Source: Synechococcus sp. HK01-R
GTDB lineage: Bacteria > Cyanobacteriota > Cyanobacteriia > PCC-6307 > Cyanobiaceae
DNA: 64,000 nucleotides
Assembly: GCF_014217855.1 (NCBI RefSeq)
Contig: NZ_CP059059.1
Location: 1,860,001-1,924,000, forward strand
Direction: 5' to 3'
The notes beneath the pieces were generated by a model. That model was not told the origin of the DNA, searched no databases, and saw only the letters and a list, made by a program, of their open reading frames with translations. Position 1 is the stretch's first letter. Every line of letters starts with the position of its first letter. Made by a program: the position numbers and the translations under genes. Of the stretch, positions 34,168 through 43,014 are shown in pieces.

Positions 34168-36615
34168 ATGCGGGTTTCACTTTCCTGGCTACAGGATTTG
34201 GTGCAGGTGAATGAACCCGCCGATGCTCTTGCAGAGCGTCTGTCCATGGCGGGGTTTGAGGTCGAGGAGATTGAAGACCTCACCCGTTTGGCCCAAGGGG
34301 TTGTGGTCGGCCATGTCCTTGAGAAGGACTGCCATCCCAATGCGGACAAACTGAGTGTCTGCAAGGTCGATGTCGGTGCAGGGGAACCTCTGCAGATCGT
34401 TTGTGGTGCCAGCAATGTGCGTGCTGGGATTCACGTGCCGGTGGCCACAATCGGCGCCGTTTTGCCAGCCGTGAATCTGACCATCAAAGCGGGTGAGCTT
34501 CGCGGTGTCTCCAGCCAGGGCATGATCTGTTCGCTCACGGAGCTAGGCCAGCCCAGCACTGTGGATGGCATTGCCATTCTCGAGGATCTGGTCGCGGTGA
34601 TCCCCTCGCCTGGCTCGCCTGTGGCGCCCCTTTTGGGCCTCGATGATGTGGTGCTTGAGCTGGCGATTACGGCCAACCGCCCGGATGGACTTTCGATGGC
34701 TGGAATCGCCCGGGAGGTTGCAGCACTGACTGGATCCAAACTCAGCCTCCCTCCACTGCCACCCCCTGCGCAGACCGAGGGGCTCGCTGTCGATCCGCCC
34801 AGCACCGCTGCGATGCATCGCGGTGGTGTCTACGCCCTGACCCCAATCGAGGGCATCAAGGCTGGAGCCCCGTCACCGGCTTGGTTGCAACAGCGCCTCC
34901 AGAGGGCAGGCATGAACAGTGTGAATACGGTGGTTGACCTCACCAACCTCGTGATGCTTGAGCAGGGGCAGCCCCTGCATGCCTTTGATGCCGATGCCCT
35001 TGAACGGCTCAGCGGGCAAGCGGTTGAGGCCAGCGACTTCGGGCTTCGCCAAGCTCGCGATCAAGAAGTTTTTCAAGGGCTGGATGGCCGGGAATTGACC
35101 CTGGATTCCAGAGCTCAGGTGGTGACCTGTCACGACATTCCCGTTGCCCTCGCTGGGGTGCTGGGTAGTGAGGCCAGTTCGGTCACGGACTCCACGACCA
35201 GGATTTGGCTGGAATCCGCGATGTTCTCCGCAGCGTCTGTCCGCAATACGGCCAGAAGTGTGGGGCTGCGGACGGAAGCATCCAGCCGTTTTGAGAAGGG
35301 CCTTCCTCGTGAGGTCACCCTGCTTGCAGCCCAAAGGGCTTGTACGTTGATTAAGCAGGAACTCGGGGGCAGTTCCGGTTCTACAAGGATTTGCGCTGCA
35401 TCCCACCAAGAGCCTGAGCCTCTTGCCTTGCGCCGCGATGCCCTGCATCAGTTGCTCGGCCCGATCGATGGTCCCGATGGTCCCGAGGACCTTGAGGATG
35501 ACGCCATCGAACGCTGTCTCACCGCCCTCGGTTGTGGCCTTGTTGCATCCGACGATGGTTGGACGGTGACGGTCCCTCCTTCCCGTCGTTGTGATCTGAT
35601 CCGAGAGGTCGATCTCATTGAGGAGGTGGCCCGCCTGGTGGGCTTCGATCGGTTCTGTTCTCATCTGCCTGATCCTCTGCGTCCTGGAGGACTCAGTCCG
35701 CTCCAGACTGCGGAGCGGCGTTTGCGTCAGTTGTTGTCTGCTGCCGGATTGCAGGAGGTGACCACCCTGTCGCTGACTGGTCCCTCAGACCAGGATGTGC
35801 GAATCCCTATCAGCAACCCCCTTCTGGCGGAGACCAGTCATCTCCGTTCCAGCCTCTGGGAGGAGCATCTACGCATCTGTCAGCGCAACCTCCAGGCTTC
35901 ACAACCTGGCTGCTGGCTCTTCGAGATCGGCCATGTGTTCTCGGCCGATGGAGATGCTGGCATCGTGCAGGAGTCGAGACTTGGTGCCGTGATCTGTGCG
36001 GAGAGGCGACTCGAGCGTTGGTCTAGCAGTGGCAAATCCATTCCCCTCAGCTACTACCAGGCCCGTGGTTTGTTCAGCCCTCTCTTCGAGAGCTTCCACC
36101 TTGATGTGCAGGATCGCCCCTTCAGAGACGACGAGCGTCTCCATCCCGGGCGCAGTGCCCAATTAGTCCTGGAGGGACGTCCGTTGGGTTCATTCGGTCA
36201 ACTTCACCCCTTGCTTTGCGAGCGCTACGACCTTCCGGACGCCACCTATCTTCTCGATCTCGATCTGTCGCGCTTGCTCCAAGCTGCGACGCGGAGCAAT
36301 CGCTGGATTCCATCCTTCAAGCCTTATCCCACCGTTCCAGCCATGGAACGAGATCTGGCTGTTGTGGTCAGGCGTGACCAGAGGTCGGGCGATCTGATTC
36401 AGGCGATCCGTAAGGCTGGAAAACCATTGCTGGAAAGCGTTGAGCTGATCGATCGCTTTGAGGGTGGTCAGCTCTCTGCAGATCAATGCAGCCAGGCCTA
36501 CCGAATCCGTTATCGCGGTAAGGATGCAACCCTCACCGATGAACAGTTACAACCTGTTCACGACAAGGTGAGGCAAGCGCTGGTGAAGCAATTCGGAGCA
36601 GAGCTCAGGAGCTGA
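34168..36615 (+). CDS. pheT: Phenylalanyl-tRNA synthetase beta subunit
   Basis: An 815-residue beta subunit of PheRS. It shows the N-terminal tRNA-binding (EMAP-like) domain with CHPNADKLSVCKVDVG, the B3/B4 editing domain (TNRPDGLSMAGIAREVAAL), the B5 domain, and a C-terminal FDX-ACB anticodon-binding domain (PTVPAMERDLAVVV). The ATG at 34168 starts MRVSLSWLQDLV, the normal N-terminus; a GTG two codons earlier is possible. pheS is not in the window. Its 3' end overlaps the convergent rlmD-like gene by 11 bp. Confidence 0.97.
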   Translation: MRVSLSWLQDLVQVNEPADALAERLSMAGFEVEEIEDLTRLAQGVVVGHVLEKDCHPNADKLSVCKVDVGAGEPLQIVCGASNVRAGIHVPVATIGAVLPAVNLTIKAGELRGVSSQGMICSLTELGQPSTVDGIAILEDLVAVIPSPGSPVAPLLGLDDVVLELAITANRPDGLSMAGIAREVAALTGSKLSLPPLPPPAQTEGLAVDPPSTAAMHRGGVYALTPIEGIKAGAPSPAWLQQRLQRAGMNSVNTVVDLTNLVMLEQGQPLHAFDADALERLSGQAVEASDFGLRQARDQEVFQGLDGRELTLDSRAQVVTCHDIPVALAGVLGSEASSVTDSTTRIWLESAMFSAASVRNTARSVGLRTEASSRFEKGLPREVTLLAAQRACTLIKQELGGSSGSTRICAASHQEPEPLALRRDALHQLLGPIDGPDGPEDLEDDAIERCLTALGCGLVASDDGWTVTVPPSRRCDLIREVDLIEEVARLVGFDRFCSHLPDPLRPGGLSPLQTAERRLRQLLSAAGLQEVTTLSLTGPSDQDVRIPISNPLLAETSHLRSSLWEEHLRICQRNLQASQPGCWLFEIGHVFSADGDAGIVQESRLGAVICAERRLERWSSSGKSIPLSYYQARGLFSPLFESFHLDVQDRPFRDDERLHPGRSAQLVLEGRPLGSFGQLHPLLCERYDLPDATYLLDLDLSRLLQAATRSNRWIPSFKPYPTVPAMERDLAVVVRRDQRSGDLIQAIRKAGKPLLESVELIDRFEGGQLSADQCSQAYRIRYRGKDATLTDEQLQPVHDKVRQALVKQFGAELRS

Positions 36616-37987
36616 TCCGCTTCAACAGTGCAAGGCATTCGAGATGCGTGGTCTGTGGAAAGAAATCCACTGGCTGGAGCCGCTCCATCTTGTAGGGGCC
36701 TTCAGGTCCCGCCAGCAAAGCAAGATCACGAGCAAGGGTCGCAGGGTCACAGCTGAGATAGGCCATCCAGGCAGGTGGATCGGCCACGATCGTTTCAACA
36801 ATAGCTGGATCCAGACCCTTGCGAGGTGGATCCACAACGAGCACCTCGTGGCTTGGCAGGGCATCGGCAAGCAGCTGTTTGACATCTCCAGCCTTGAAAC
36901 GGGCGCTCACTAACCCGTTGGCGCTGGCGTTATGGATGGCCTGCTCGATCGAAGCCTTGTGGAGCTCTAGGCCAAGCACGTCCATGCCGGCGGCTGCTAA
37001 TGGGAGGGCGATCGTGCCGATGCCGCAGTAGGCATCGATGACCCGGGTTGATGGCGCGACCTGTTGAAGCCACTGGCGCAACACCATTACGATCCGTTCG
37101 GCCTGAATGGTGTTCACCTGGAAAAACGTGGTGGTAGCCAGGGTGAGGTTGAGATCGCAAAAGCGTTCCCGAATCGTTGGTTGACCAGCCAGGGTGCGGG
37201 TTTCATCTCCCAGCACGCGATTGCTTCTCAGCGGTTGCCGATTGAGCGTCACGCCCTTGATCTCCGGCCATCGCTCCATCCATTGGGCAGCCAGTCGTTC
37301 CACACCCGGAAGCTCCCATGTGCTGCTGATCAAGGTCAACAGCACCTCCCGCGATTGCGTTCCGATCCTCATGCCCAGGTGGCGAAGACCATCTCCCTGA
37401 TGAAGATCCGCATCGGCCACCCAACCTGTTTGATCGAGATCCTTCTTGATTGGGTCGAGCAAACAATCCAGTCCTGGATCAAGAACTGGGCAACGATTCA
37501 GATTCACCAGACGGTGACTGCCGCGCCTGTAGTACCCCATGCGCAATGTCCCTTCCTCATCCCGTTGAAGCGGGATCAGGGCGCGGTTGCGGTAGCCAAG
37601 TGGTTGGGCCTCCAGAGCAAGCAGTTCCTCGACTGGCGAGTTGATGCCACCAATCCGCTGGAGGGTCTGGATCAGACGGTCCCGTTTCCAATGGGCCTGG
37701 TTCTCATCGTCGAGATGTTGGAGCGTGCATCCCCCACAACGGTCTGCATGAATGCAAGGAGCCTGTCTTGCTCCCTCTGCTGGAAGCAACGTCTCAATTC
37801 GACGTCCACGCCACTGGGATCGGCGACGCTGTTGCAGTTGCACCCGGGACACTTCCCCAGGCAACAGGTCGGGCACCACAATCACCCAGCCTTGCCAGCG
37901 AGCGATGCCCTCACCCTGGAGCGTCAGATCCTCACCCTTGAGGGTGATAGTGAGGCCCGGTTCCGGTCGGGGGTCCATCTCGGCCAT
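36605..37987 (-). CDS. 23S rRNA (uracil-C5)-methyltransferase, RlmD/RumA-like
   Basis: A 460-residue SAM-dependent RNA methyltransferase. An N-terminal TRAM domain (residues 15-75) is followed by a 4Fe-4S cysteine cluster (CIHADRCGGC). The catalytic domain has SAM motif DAYCGIGTIALPLA, the VDPPRKGLDP motif and the C-terminal YLSCDPATLARDLALL, which holds the catalytic Cys. It probably makes m5U at position 1939 or 747 of 23S rRNA; which site is not decidable. Convergent with pheT and divergent from apcD. Confidence 0.92.
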   Translation of the reverse strand: MAEMDPRPEPGLTITLKGEDLTLQGEGIARWQGWVIVVPDLLPGEVSRVQLQQRRRSQWRGRRIETLLPAEGARQAPCIHADRCGGCTLQHLDDENQAHWKRDRLIQTLQRIGGINSPVEELLALEAQPLGYRNRALIPLQRDEEGTLRMGYYRRGSHRLVNLNRCPVLDPGLDCLLDPIKKDLDQTGWVADADLHQGDGLRHLGMRIGTQSREVLLTLISSTWELPGVERLAAQWMERWPEIKGVTLNRQPLRSNRVLGDETRTLAGQPTIRERFCDLNLTLATTTFFQVNTIQAERIVMVLRQWLQQVAPSTRVIDAYCGIGTIALPLAAAGMDVLGLELHKASIEQAIHNASANGLVSARFKAGDVKQLLADALPSHEVLVVDPPRKGLDPAIVETIVADPPAWMAYLSCDPATLARDLALLAGPEGPYKMERLQPVDFFPQTTHLECLALLKRISS

Positions 37988-38068
37988 TGCAAAGGCGTTA
38001 CACCCGGGCCGATCAGCGCAGCTGCTCGGCCGGAGAGCACTAAACTCTTCTTCAGCATGCCAGCTGCC

Positions 38069-38563
38069 ATGAGCGTTGTTCGGGATCTGATCCTGCAGGC
38101 CGATGATGATCTCCGTTATCCCACCAGCGGCGAATTGCGTTCCATTGTCGATTTCCTCGGCCAGGGAGCGACTCGTCTTGCTGTGGTTCGGATCCTGACG
38201 GACAACGAGAAGAAAATCGTCGATGAGTCAGCTCGACTGCTGTTTAGCCGCAAGCCTGAGTACGTTGCACCCGGTGGCAATGCCTACGGTCAGAAGCAAC
38301 GAGCCCAGTGCCTTCGTGACTACAGCTGGTACCTGCGACTCGTCACCTATGGCGTGCTTGCTGGCAGCACGGAGATGATCCAAAACATTGGTCTCGTTGG
38401 TGCCCGTGAGATGTACAACAGTCTTGGGGTTCCGATGCCCGGCATGGTTGAGGCCATGAAGGCCATGCGGGAGGCGTCGCTCGCCCTCCTTTCCGAGGAT
38501 CAACAATCCTTGGCTTCTCCCTACTTTGATTTTCTGATCCAGGGGATGCAGACCACGACCTGA
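38069..38563 (+). CDS. apcD: Allophycocyanin alpha-B chain
   Basis: A 164-residue phycobiliprotein. The start MSVVRDLILQADDDLRYPTS matches ApcD, the variant terminal emitter of phycobilisome cores that passes energy mainly to photosystem I. The bilin-binding cysteine lies in QCLRDYSWYLRLV near residue 81. A nearby in-frame ATG four codons upstream (MPAAM) is less likely. A strong terminator follows. An 81-bp gap separates it from the divergent rRNA methyltransferase gene; a CTAAACT at 38039 could be part of a promoter, not certain. Confidence 0.95.
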   Translation: MSVVRDLILQADDDLRYPTSGELRSIVDFLGQGATRLAVVRILTDNEKKIVDESARLLFSRKPEYVAPGGNAYGQKQRAQCLRDYSWYLRLVTYGVLAGSTEMIQNIGLVGAREMYNSLGVPMPGMVEAMKAMREASLALLSEDQQSLASPYFDFLIQGMQTTT

Positions 38564-38581
38564 ACTTGATTTCAGCTGCAG

Positions 38582-38608
38582 AGCCGGTGCCTTGTCACCG
38601 GCTTTTTT
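38582..38608 (+). terminator. Intrinsic terminator after apcD
   Basis: An 8-bp perfect stem (AGCCGGTG / CACCGGCT, loop CCTTGT) followed by six Ts, 18 bp after the apcD stop codon. Confidence 0.9.
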
Positions 38609-39167
38609 GTGAGCCATAGGTCTTTTAGGTCTTGCCTGAGACGCTCAATGAGTCCTATTTTGATTCCGGAGCGAGACGCTAGAGGCTCTCACTTTTGGCT
38701 GTGGGCTGACGCTGCGATGGGTCGCGAGTGTTCGCCTGCGTATCTGCATCTACAGCAGTTACGCCATGACTGGAACGATTGCAAATACTGAGTAATTTGC
38801 GTTGGCCAGGTGTTCTGGACAAGCCAGTACTGGACTTGGACAGAATTTGACTGCGCTCTTGGGCATGGCCTGGATGTCAACATTGCCTTTTGCGCGTTTG
38901 CCGCGAGGGGCTTTCTTGGATCAGTGGGATATAGGCTTCTTGCACGCAGAATGATGGAGAAAATAAATGTTGATCATTAAGCCGTTAGGGGTGGGCCGTT
39001 GAGGTGCCTCTAGGGCTCCAGCGCACTCCCCGTGCAGAGCCGAATGTCTTAGCTGAGATTAGTTCTTGGACCCAGTGCGAGTCTCACTTGATTGCCATGA
39101 AGGCTTGATTGTCTCATGAGGGACGTTATATGGGACTTGGAGTAAGTCTCATGCTTGACTATCGCAA
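38609..39167. other. Intergenic region with one doubtful small ORF
   Basis: About 560 bp between the apcD terminator and the J-domain gene. An ATG at 38648 opens a 47-codon frame ending at 38791 (MSPILIPERDARGSHFWLWA...), with a fairly natural composition but no recognised family. The rest, more AT-rich, shows no gene or RNA I can name. Confidence 0.35.
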
Positions 39168-40208
39168 CTACTTCTGTCGATACAATTCACGCAGCATCTG
39201 GTAGGCCTCATTGAGGCGGCGCATGGCATCGGTGCTGCCACCAGCGTCTGGGTGAGTCTCCATGGCCTTCTGCTTGTAGGCATCTCTGATGGCCCGCAAG
39301 GTCAAGGATGCACCTGCCTGGGTTGGTAGTCCCAAGAGTTTCAGGGCTCCATGCACGGTCATGGTGGACTGCAAGGCCTCAAAGGACGTGGTGCGACGGC
39401 TGCGTTTGAAGCGATTCACAAACCGACGAATCAATGTCGGCATTCGATGAATCAGATCCGTGGTGGCAAAGGGGTCCTCCAGGACTCCAGCTACCACCAT
39501 CACCTGGCCGAAGGAGGGGCTTGCGTTCACCCAACCTTCACATCGTTGATCAATCTGTCGTGCCGCTTGAGACCAGGTGAAGGTGCGGCCTTCACTTCCT
39601 TCGGCACTCGGCCAGATGTCACGGGCTAACCAGAGCATGGCAGCCTCGAGAACCGTCTGGCCCGGGGCTTGGCCGTAGAGATTGAGCCAGTGTTGCAGTG
39701 CTTCCTCTGCACAGGCCTGAAGATCCCCAGGCCCGATGGGTGGCAGCAACAGCGTTTCTTCAGAGCGGTCAGTCTCTTGGGTTCTCTGTTGAAGGCTGTT
39801 GCGTAATTGCGTGGTGCTTCGTCGAACGAATCCAGGTAGGTCAATTCCAGGTTTCTCGTCTCGACCGAAACCGGTGTGTGAAAAGCCTGCAAACGAGGGG
39901 TCTTGACCAGGAGGAGCTTGGAGTCCGACACCCTTCTCACTAATCAAGACCAGTGCACAGTCATCGCGATAGGGGGTCGTGGGTTCACTGTCGGTTGGCT
40001 CCTTGGTGGCGACACGAACTGGCTCATCGTGCACCTCTGTTTCTGTTTGGTCTGGATCCCCTGGTAAGAGCTCTTCAAGGAGGCGACTCAGGCAGTCACC
40101 ACGGGCCCGCAAGCCCCATTCTTCCTTGAGGGAATCGACCCAGCGAACAAGATGATCTGGCAGCTCAACGCTGATGCGACGCTTCCCGTCAACTTCAGGT
40201 CCCGTCAC
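39168..40208 (-). CDS. Ribbon-helix-helix-like N-terminus + C-terminal J-domain protein
   Basis: A 346-residue protein. Residues 8-50 (RISVELPDHLVRWVDSLKEE...LSRLLEELL) look like a ribbon-helix-helix DNA-binding segment. The C-terminal 55 residues are a J-domain with the HPD motif (KQKAMETHPDAGGSTDAMRR), meaning it can stimulate a DnaK-type Hsp70. The middle is low-complexity and then helical. A J-domain at the very end of the protein with an RHH-like start is uncommon; I cannot name the target. It is not in an obvious operon; DUF3370 follows on the same strand. Confidence 0.75.
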   Translation of the reverse strand: MTGPEVDGKRRISVELPDHLVRWVDSLKEEWGLRARGDCLSRLLEELLPGDPDQTETEVHDEPVRVATKEPTDSEPTTPYRDDCALVLISEKGVGLQAPPGQDPSFAGFSHTGFGRDEKPGIDLPGFVRRSTTQLRNSLQQRTQETDRSEETLLLPPIGPGDLQACAEEALQHWLNLYGQAPGQTVLEAAMLWLARDIWPSAEGSEGRTFTWSQAARQIDQRCEGWVNASPSFGQVMVVAGVLEDPFATTDLIHRMPTLIRRFVNRFKRSRRTTSFEALQSTMTVHGALKLLGLPTQAGASLTLRAIRDAYKQKAMETHPDAGGSTDAMRRLNEAYQMLRELYRQK

Positions 40209-40233
40209 TCAGCCGACAACGCACGACGTAAGA

Positions 40234-41982
40234 CTATCGGCCCTGTAGACGCCTGAGCCATTCCTGCTGGGCTCGGATCGCATCTCGATAGCGTTGCTCG
40301 AGACTTTGATTCACCCTTTGAGGGAGGATCATGGCCGGAGGCATCGGATTCAGGCCGCTACGGGGAGCGACCAGGACCGGCGGCGGTGGCAGCGGAGAAC
40401 TTGGATATGTCTGCCGAGGGCGTGCTGGTTTGCTGGCTGGCGTCGGGTTGTTCGTTTTGGGCCCGGCTTTGTCCTGCTCTTTTGTCTTGGCGGTCTTGGC
40501 GTCCTGACCGGTTGGAGCATTCAGGGCAGGGGGAGCCTGGGTTGGACTGACGGATCGCCGGCGTGCAGCTTCGGCCTGACGGGCTGCTTCCAGGGTTTCT
40601 TCACGACGACGCAGGATGGCGAGCTGCTGGATGGGAACAACACTCAGCAGATGTCCTGGCGTTGCATCCGCTGGATAAACGAGACTGACCCGAACGGGAT
40701 TTAGTTCGCCGCCTTTAAGATTGAGCTTGGCAATGGGAAGGCTCTGACCCGACCTGAGACCGACATGCACTTCCTGGTAACCCTCTGCACTCTTGATGCC
40801 GATTGATCCTCGAAAGGCGGTGAATGGCGGACGTCCTGACGCCACAGGGTGGCTGAATACGAGGTCGTAAGGACCTTCGCCGGAGAGGTTGAGGTCAATA
40901 TCAAAGCGCACTCCATAGGTCCCCACATTGTTCACTGCGGAATCAACCATGCGGGTGCTGAGAGCATTCACCTGGATTTCGCGGGTTCCAAAGTGATGCT
41001 TGTGCGTACTTGTGAGTGGCACATGCAACGGCCCCTGCGATAAATCATGACGAATCAAAGCTTTGTATTCATCCCCAAGCGCTACGCCAGCAACCCTTGA
41101 AAAGACTTTCCCGCTTTTGATTTCGGCAATCCTGTTGAGATAGATACGCCCAGGTGCGAGCATTCCGCGATCGAGCACAGCTATTAACTGTTGCTCATTA
41201 TCTGTTTCCTCTGCTGCAACAACTGCCATTTGAAAGGGGCCATCACTCGATCCGCGCAGAAGGCCATTGGCAATCCCTCGTGCTGGTAGAACCGTGCTGA
41301 CAATTACACGCCTGGATCGTGGCGGGATGACAACCTCTCGAGGTAATCGTCTGTCCAGTTCTCCTCGCAACATCTGCACTGCTGTGGCATCACCAGGGCC
41401 TGTATTCCAAGGCCTGGGTCCCAGAGGCTTCACCCCCATCAGTTTGTTGGGATGGTATGGCGCCTCGAAACTGTTTTTGACTGATCCTTTGCTGAATCGA
41501 AGGGTAACTGGCTGGTCGCCGGGGTTAATCGCAATCGCTGCAATAGTTAGAAGGCCACGCTGGCGCCGTCCACCTAACTTATTGGCATCTCCAGGATAGT
41601 ATTTATGATGCATATGAACACCAAACTCTCCATTGAATGTGTGAGTCGCATTCTTTAAAGGTTGGTTTGTTTCAATAGCAATTGCTGAGCCTGGTGCCGT
41701 GTTCACCAGTATTCCTGGACCCTCAACAATTTCTGGTTGGTTGGAGTGCAGCACGGGCACATCGTTGAAGCGGCCGTTGAGCGGCTTTGCCTGCTGGCCA
41801 GCCATCAGCGGCACGTAAGCTCGCGCGGGGGCGACCAGGGCTATTTCAGCAGTCGCAAAGGAGACGCCCGCCAAGACCAGGAGTGGGATTCGCTGAGACA
41901 ACCGAGACAGGTTCGGAGGGCGTTGGGCGGGTCTGCGGTCTGTGCAAACCACGCAAGTTCCAAACTTAATCACGCCGCCCAT
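40234..41982 (-). CDS. DUF3370 exported protein
   Basis: A 582-residue exported protein matching the cyanobacterial DUF3370 family, function unknown. After a signal-like segment (IPLLVLAGVSFATAEIALVA) ending near residue 50, the core begins VPLMAGQQAKPLNGRFNDVP and carries the family stretches QPEIVEGPGILVNTAPGSAI and FNGEFGVHMHHKYY. Residues after 480 are Ala/Gln/Pro-rich and probably disordered. The start is uncertain: the frame is open to 42192, but that would overlap the small plus-strand gene at 42025, so the ATG at 41982 is preferred. Confidence 0.85.
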   Translation of the reverse strand: MGGVIKFGTCVVCTDRRPAQRPPNLSRLSQRIPLLVLAGVSFATAEIALVAPARAYVPLMAGQQAKPLNGRFNDVPVLHSNQPEIVEGPGILVNTAPGSAIAIETNQPLKNATHTFNGEFGVHMHHKYYPGDANKLGGRRQRGLLTIAAIAINPGDQPVTLRFSKGSVKNSFEAPYHPNKLMGVKPLGPRPWNTGPGDATAVQMLRGELDRRLPREVVIPPRSRRVIVSTVLPARGIANGLLRGSSDGPFQMAVVAAEETDNEQQLIAVLDRGMLAPGRIYLNRIAEIKSGKVFSRVAGVALGDEYKALIRHDLSQGPLHVPLTSTHKHHFGTREIQVNALSTRMVDSAVNNVGTYGVRFDIDLNLSGEGPYDLVFSHPVASGRPPFTAFRGSIGIKSAEGYQEVHVGLRSGQSLPIAKLNLKGGELNPVRVSLVYPADATPGHLLSVVPIQQLAILRRREETLEAARQAEAARRRSVSPTQAPPALNAPTGQDAKTAKTKEQDKAGPKTNNPTPASKPARPRQTYPSSPLPPPPVLVAPRSGLNPMPPAMILPQRVNQSLEQRYRDAIRAQQEWLRRLQGR

Positions 41983-42024
41983 ATCAGCCAAGCCCATCCC
42001 CATCAAGCCTGGAGTTTCGCCAAC

Positions 42025-42237
42025 ATGGTGGCGTCTGAGCCCGTGGTTATGTTCCCTGCCTTTTGCACCCAGGCCTGTCGTGGTGACTGGCGTCGTCAGC
42101 ATCAGACGCGCAAGCTGGAGATGTTGCGCTTCTGGCGTGATGGGCTTGAGCGCCAGCTTGCAGCTCTCAACGCCTCCATCCACACACTCCAAACTCAGAT
42201 CGAGCGGGACCAGAATGAGGCTGCCGATCCCAGCTGA
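42025..42237 (+). CDS. Small conserved cyanobacterial protein (coiled coil)
   Basis: A 70-residue protein with CTQACRGDWRRQHQTRKLEM near its front, then a helix likely to form a coiled coil (WRDGLERQLAALNASIHTLQ). It looks like a conserved small protein of marine Synechococcus rather than a random frame, but no function is known. It sits divergent from DUF3370 (42 bp) and convergent with the sigma factor gene (6 bp gap). Confidence 0.65.
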   Translation: MVASEPVVMFPAFCTQACRGDWRRQHQTRKLEMLRFWRDGLERQLAALNASIHTLQTQIERDQNEAADPS

Positions 42238-42243
42238 CTCGGT

Positions 42244-42885
42244 TCAGGCCATCCCTAGGTCTGAGCAGCGGCATGACAGTCGCTCCAGTCCCCGTTTGAC
42301 GCGTCTGTGAATGGTCATCGCACTGACGCCGAGGGCTCGACCGGTTTGCCGCAAACTGCGTCCTTGCAAGATCACTGCCTGAATGGAGGTTAGCTCATCC
42401 TTGGGTAGACGCTTCAGCTCGCTGATCAGTTGCTCGTAGCGCTCCCAGCGTCCCAGCGAGTGCATCGCTGACTCCTTCTCATCGATGGCGAGCTGGACGT
42501 TGCTCTCATCAAGGCTGACCCAGCGCGTTCGATGGGGCAACCAGCTCACTCCCATGGTCGATGCGCTCTCCCAGGGCTTATCAACGCCGTTGCTTCGTCC
42601 CCTAGACGCTTGATCCTGAATTGATCTGGGCAGCCTGACCAATCCATGGCTGTCACGCAGGTAATGCAGGATGGCTCCTCTGATGTGCGGTCTTGCATAG
42701 GCACTAAAGGGAACACCTCGAGATTCGCTGTACAGGTTTGCTGCTCGGATCAGTCCGAGTCGCCCGACCTGGATGAGGTCATCCATGTCGACGTTGGTTC
42801 TCAGGACGTAATAGCGTGCCAGGGGCAACACGAGGTCGAGATGCTGTCGCACCCGTCGATTTCGCTTGCATTGTTGCTGTTTCAT
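42244..42885 (-). CDS. Sigma-70 family (group 3-like) RNA polymerase sigma factor
   Basis: A 213-residue sigma factor with a region 2 (DMDDLIQVGRLGLIRAANLY), region 2.4/3 (YARPHIRGAILHYLRDSHG) and a region 4 helix-turn-helix (RSLRQTGRALGVSAMTIHRR). It lacks the long N-terminal region 1 of primary sigma factors, fitting an alternative factor. No anti-sigma gene is adjacent. Which of the picocyanobacterial alternative sigmas it is cannot be fixed. Confidence 0.9.
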   Translation of the reverse strand: MKQQQCKRNRRVRQHLDLVLPLARYYVLRTNVDMDDLIQVGRLGLIRAANLYSESRGVPFSAYARPHIRGAILHYLRDSHGLVRLPRSIQDQASRGRSNGVDKPWESASTMGVSWLPHRTRWVSLDESNVQLAIDEKESAMHSLGRWERYEQLISELKRLPKDELTSIQAVILQGRSLRQTGRALGVSAMTIHRRVKRGLERLSCRCSDLGMA

Positions 42886-42982
42886 TGGTTCGGAATCGGT
42901 CTGTGCCGCGTTGATCAGCGGCCCTCGTTTCAGCGATTCACACCGCGGCAGTCCCTGACAACCGTGAAACCACTGCTTTAGG

Positions 42983-43014
42983 CAACAACAGCCTTAAGCA
43001 ACAACAGCCTTAAG
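42983..43014. repeat. 16-bp perfect tandem duplication over stop codon
   Basis: The unit CAACAACAGCCTTAAG occurs twice in a row, covering the stop codon and last codons of the Ap4A phosphorylase gene. The encoded C-terminus (LLKAVVA-stop) is the same with or without the duplication. Confidence 0.9.
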
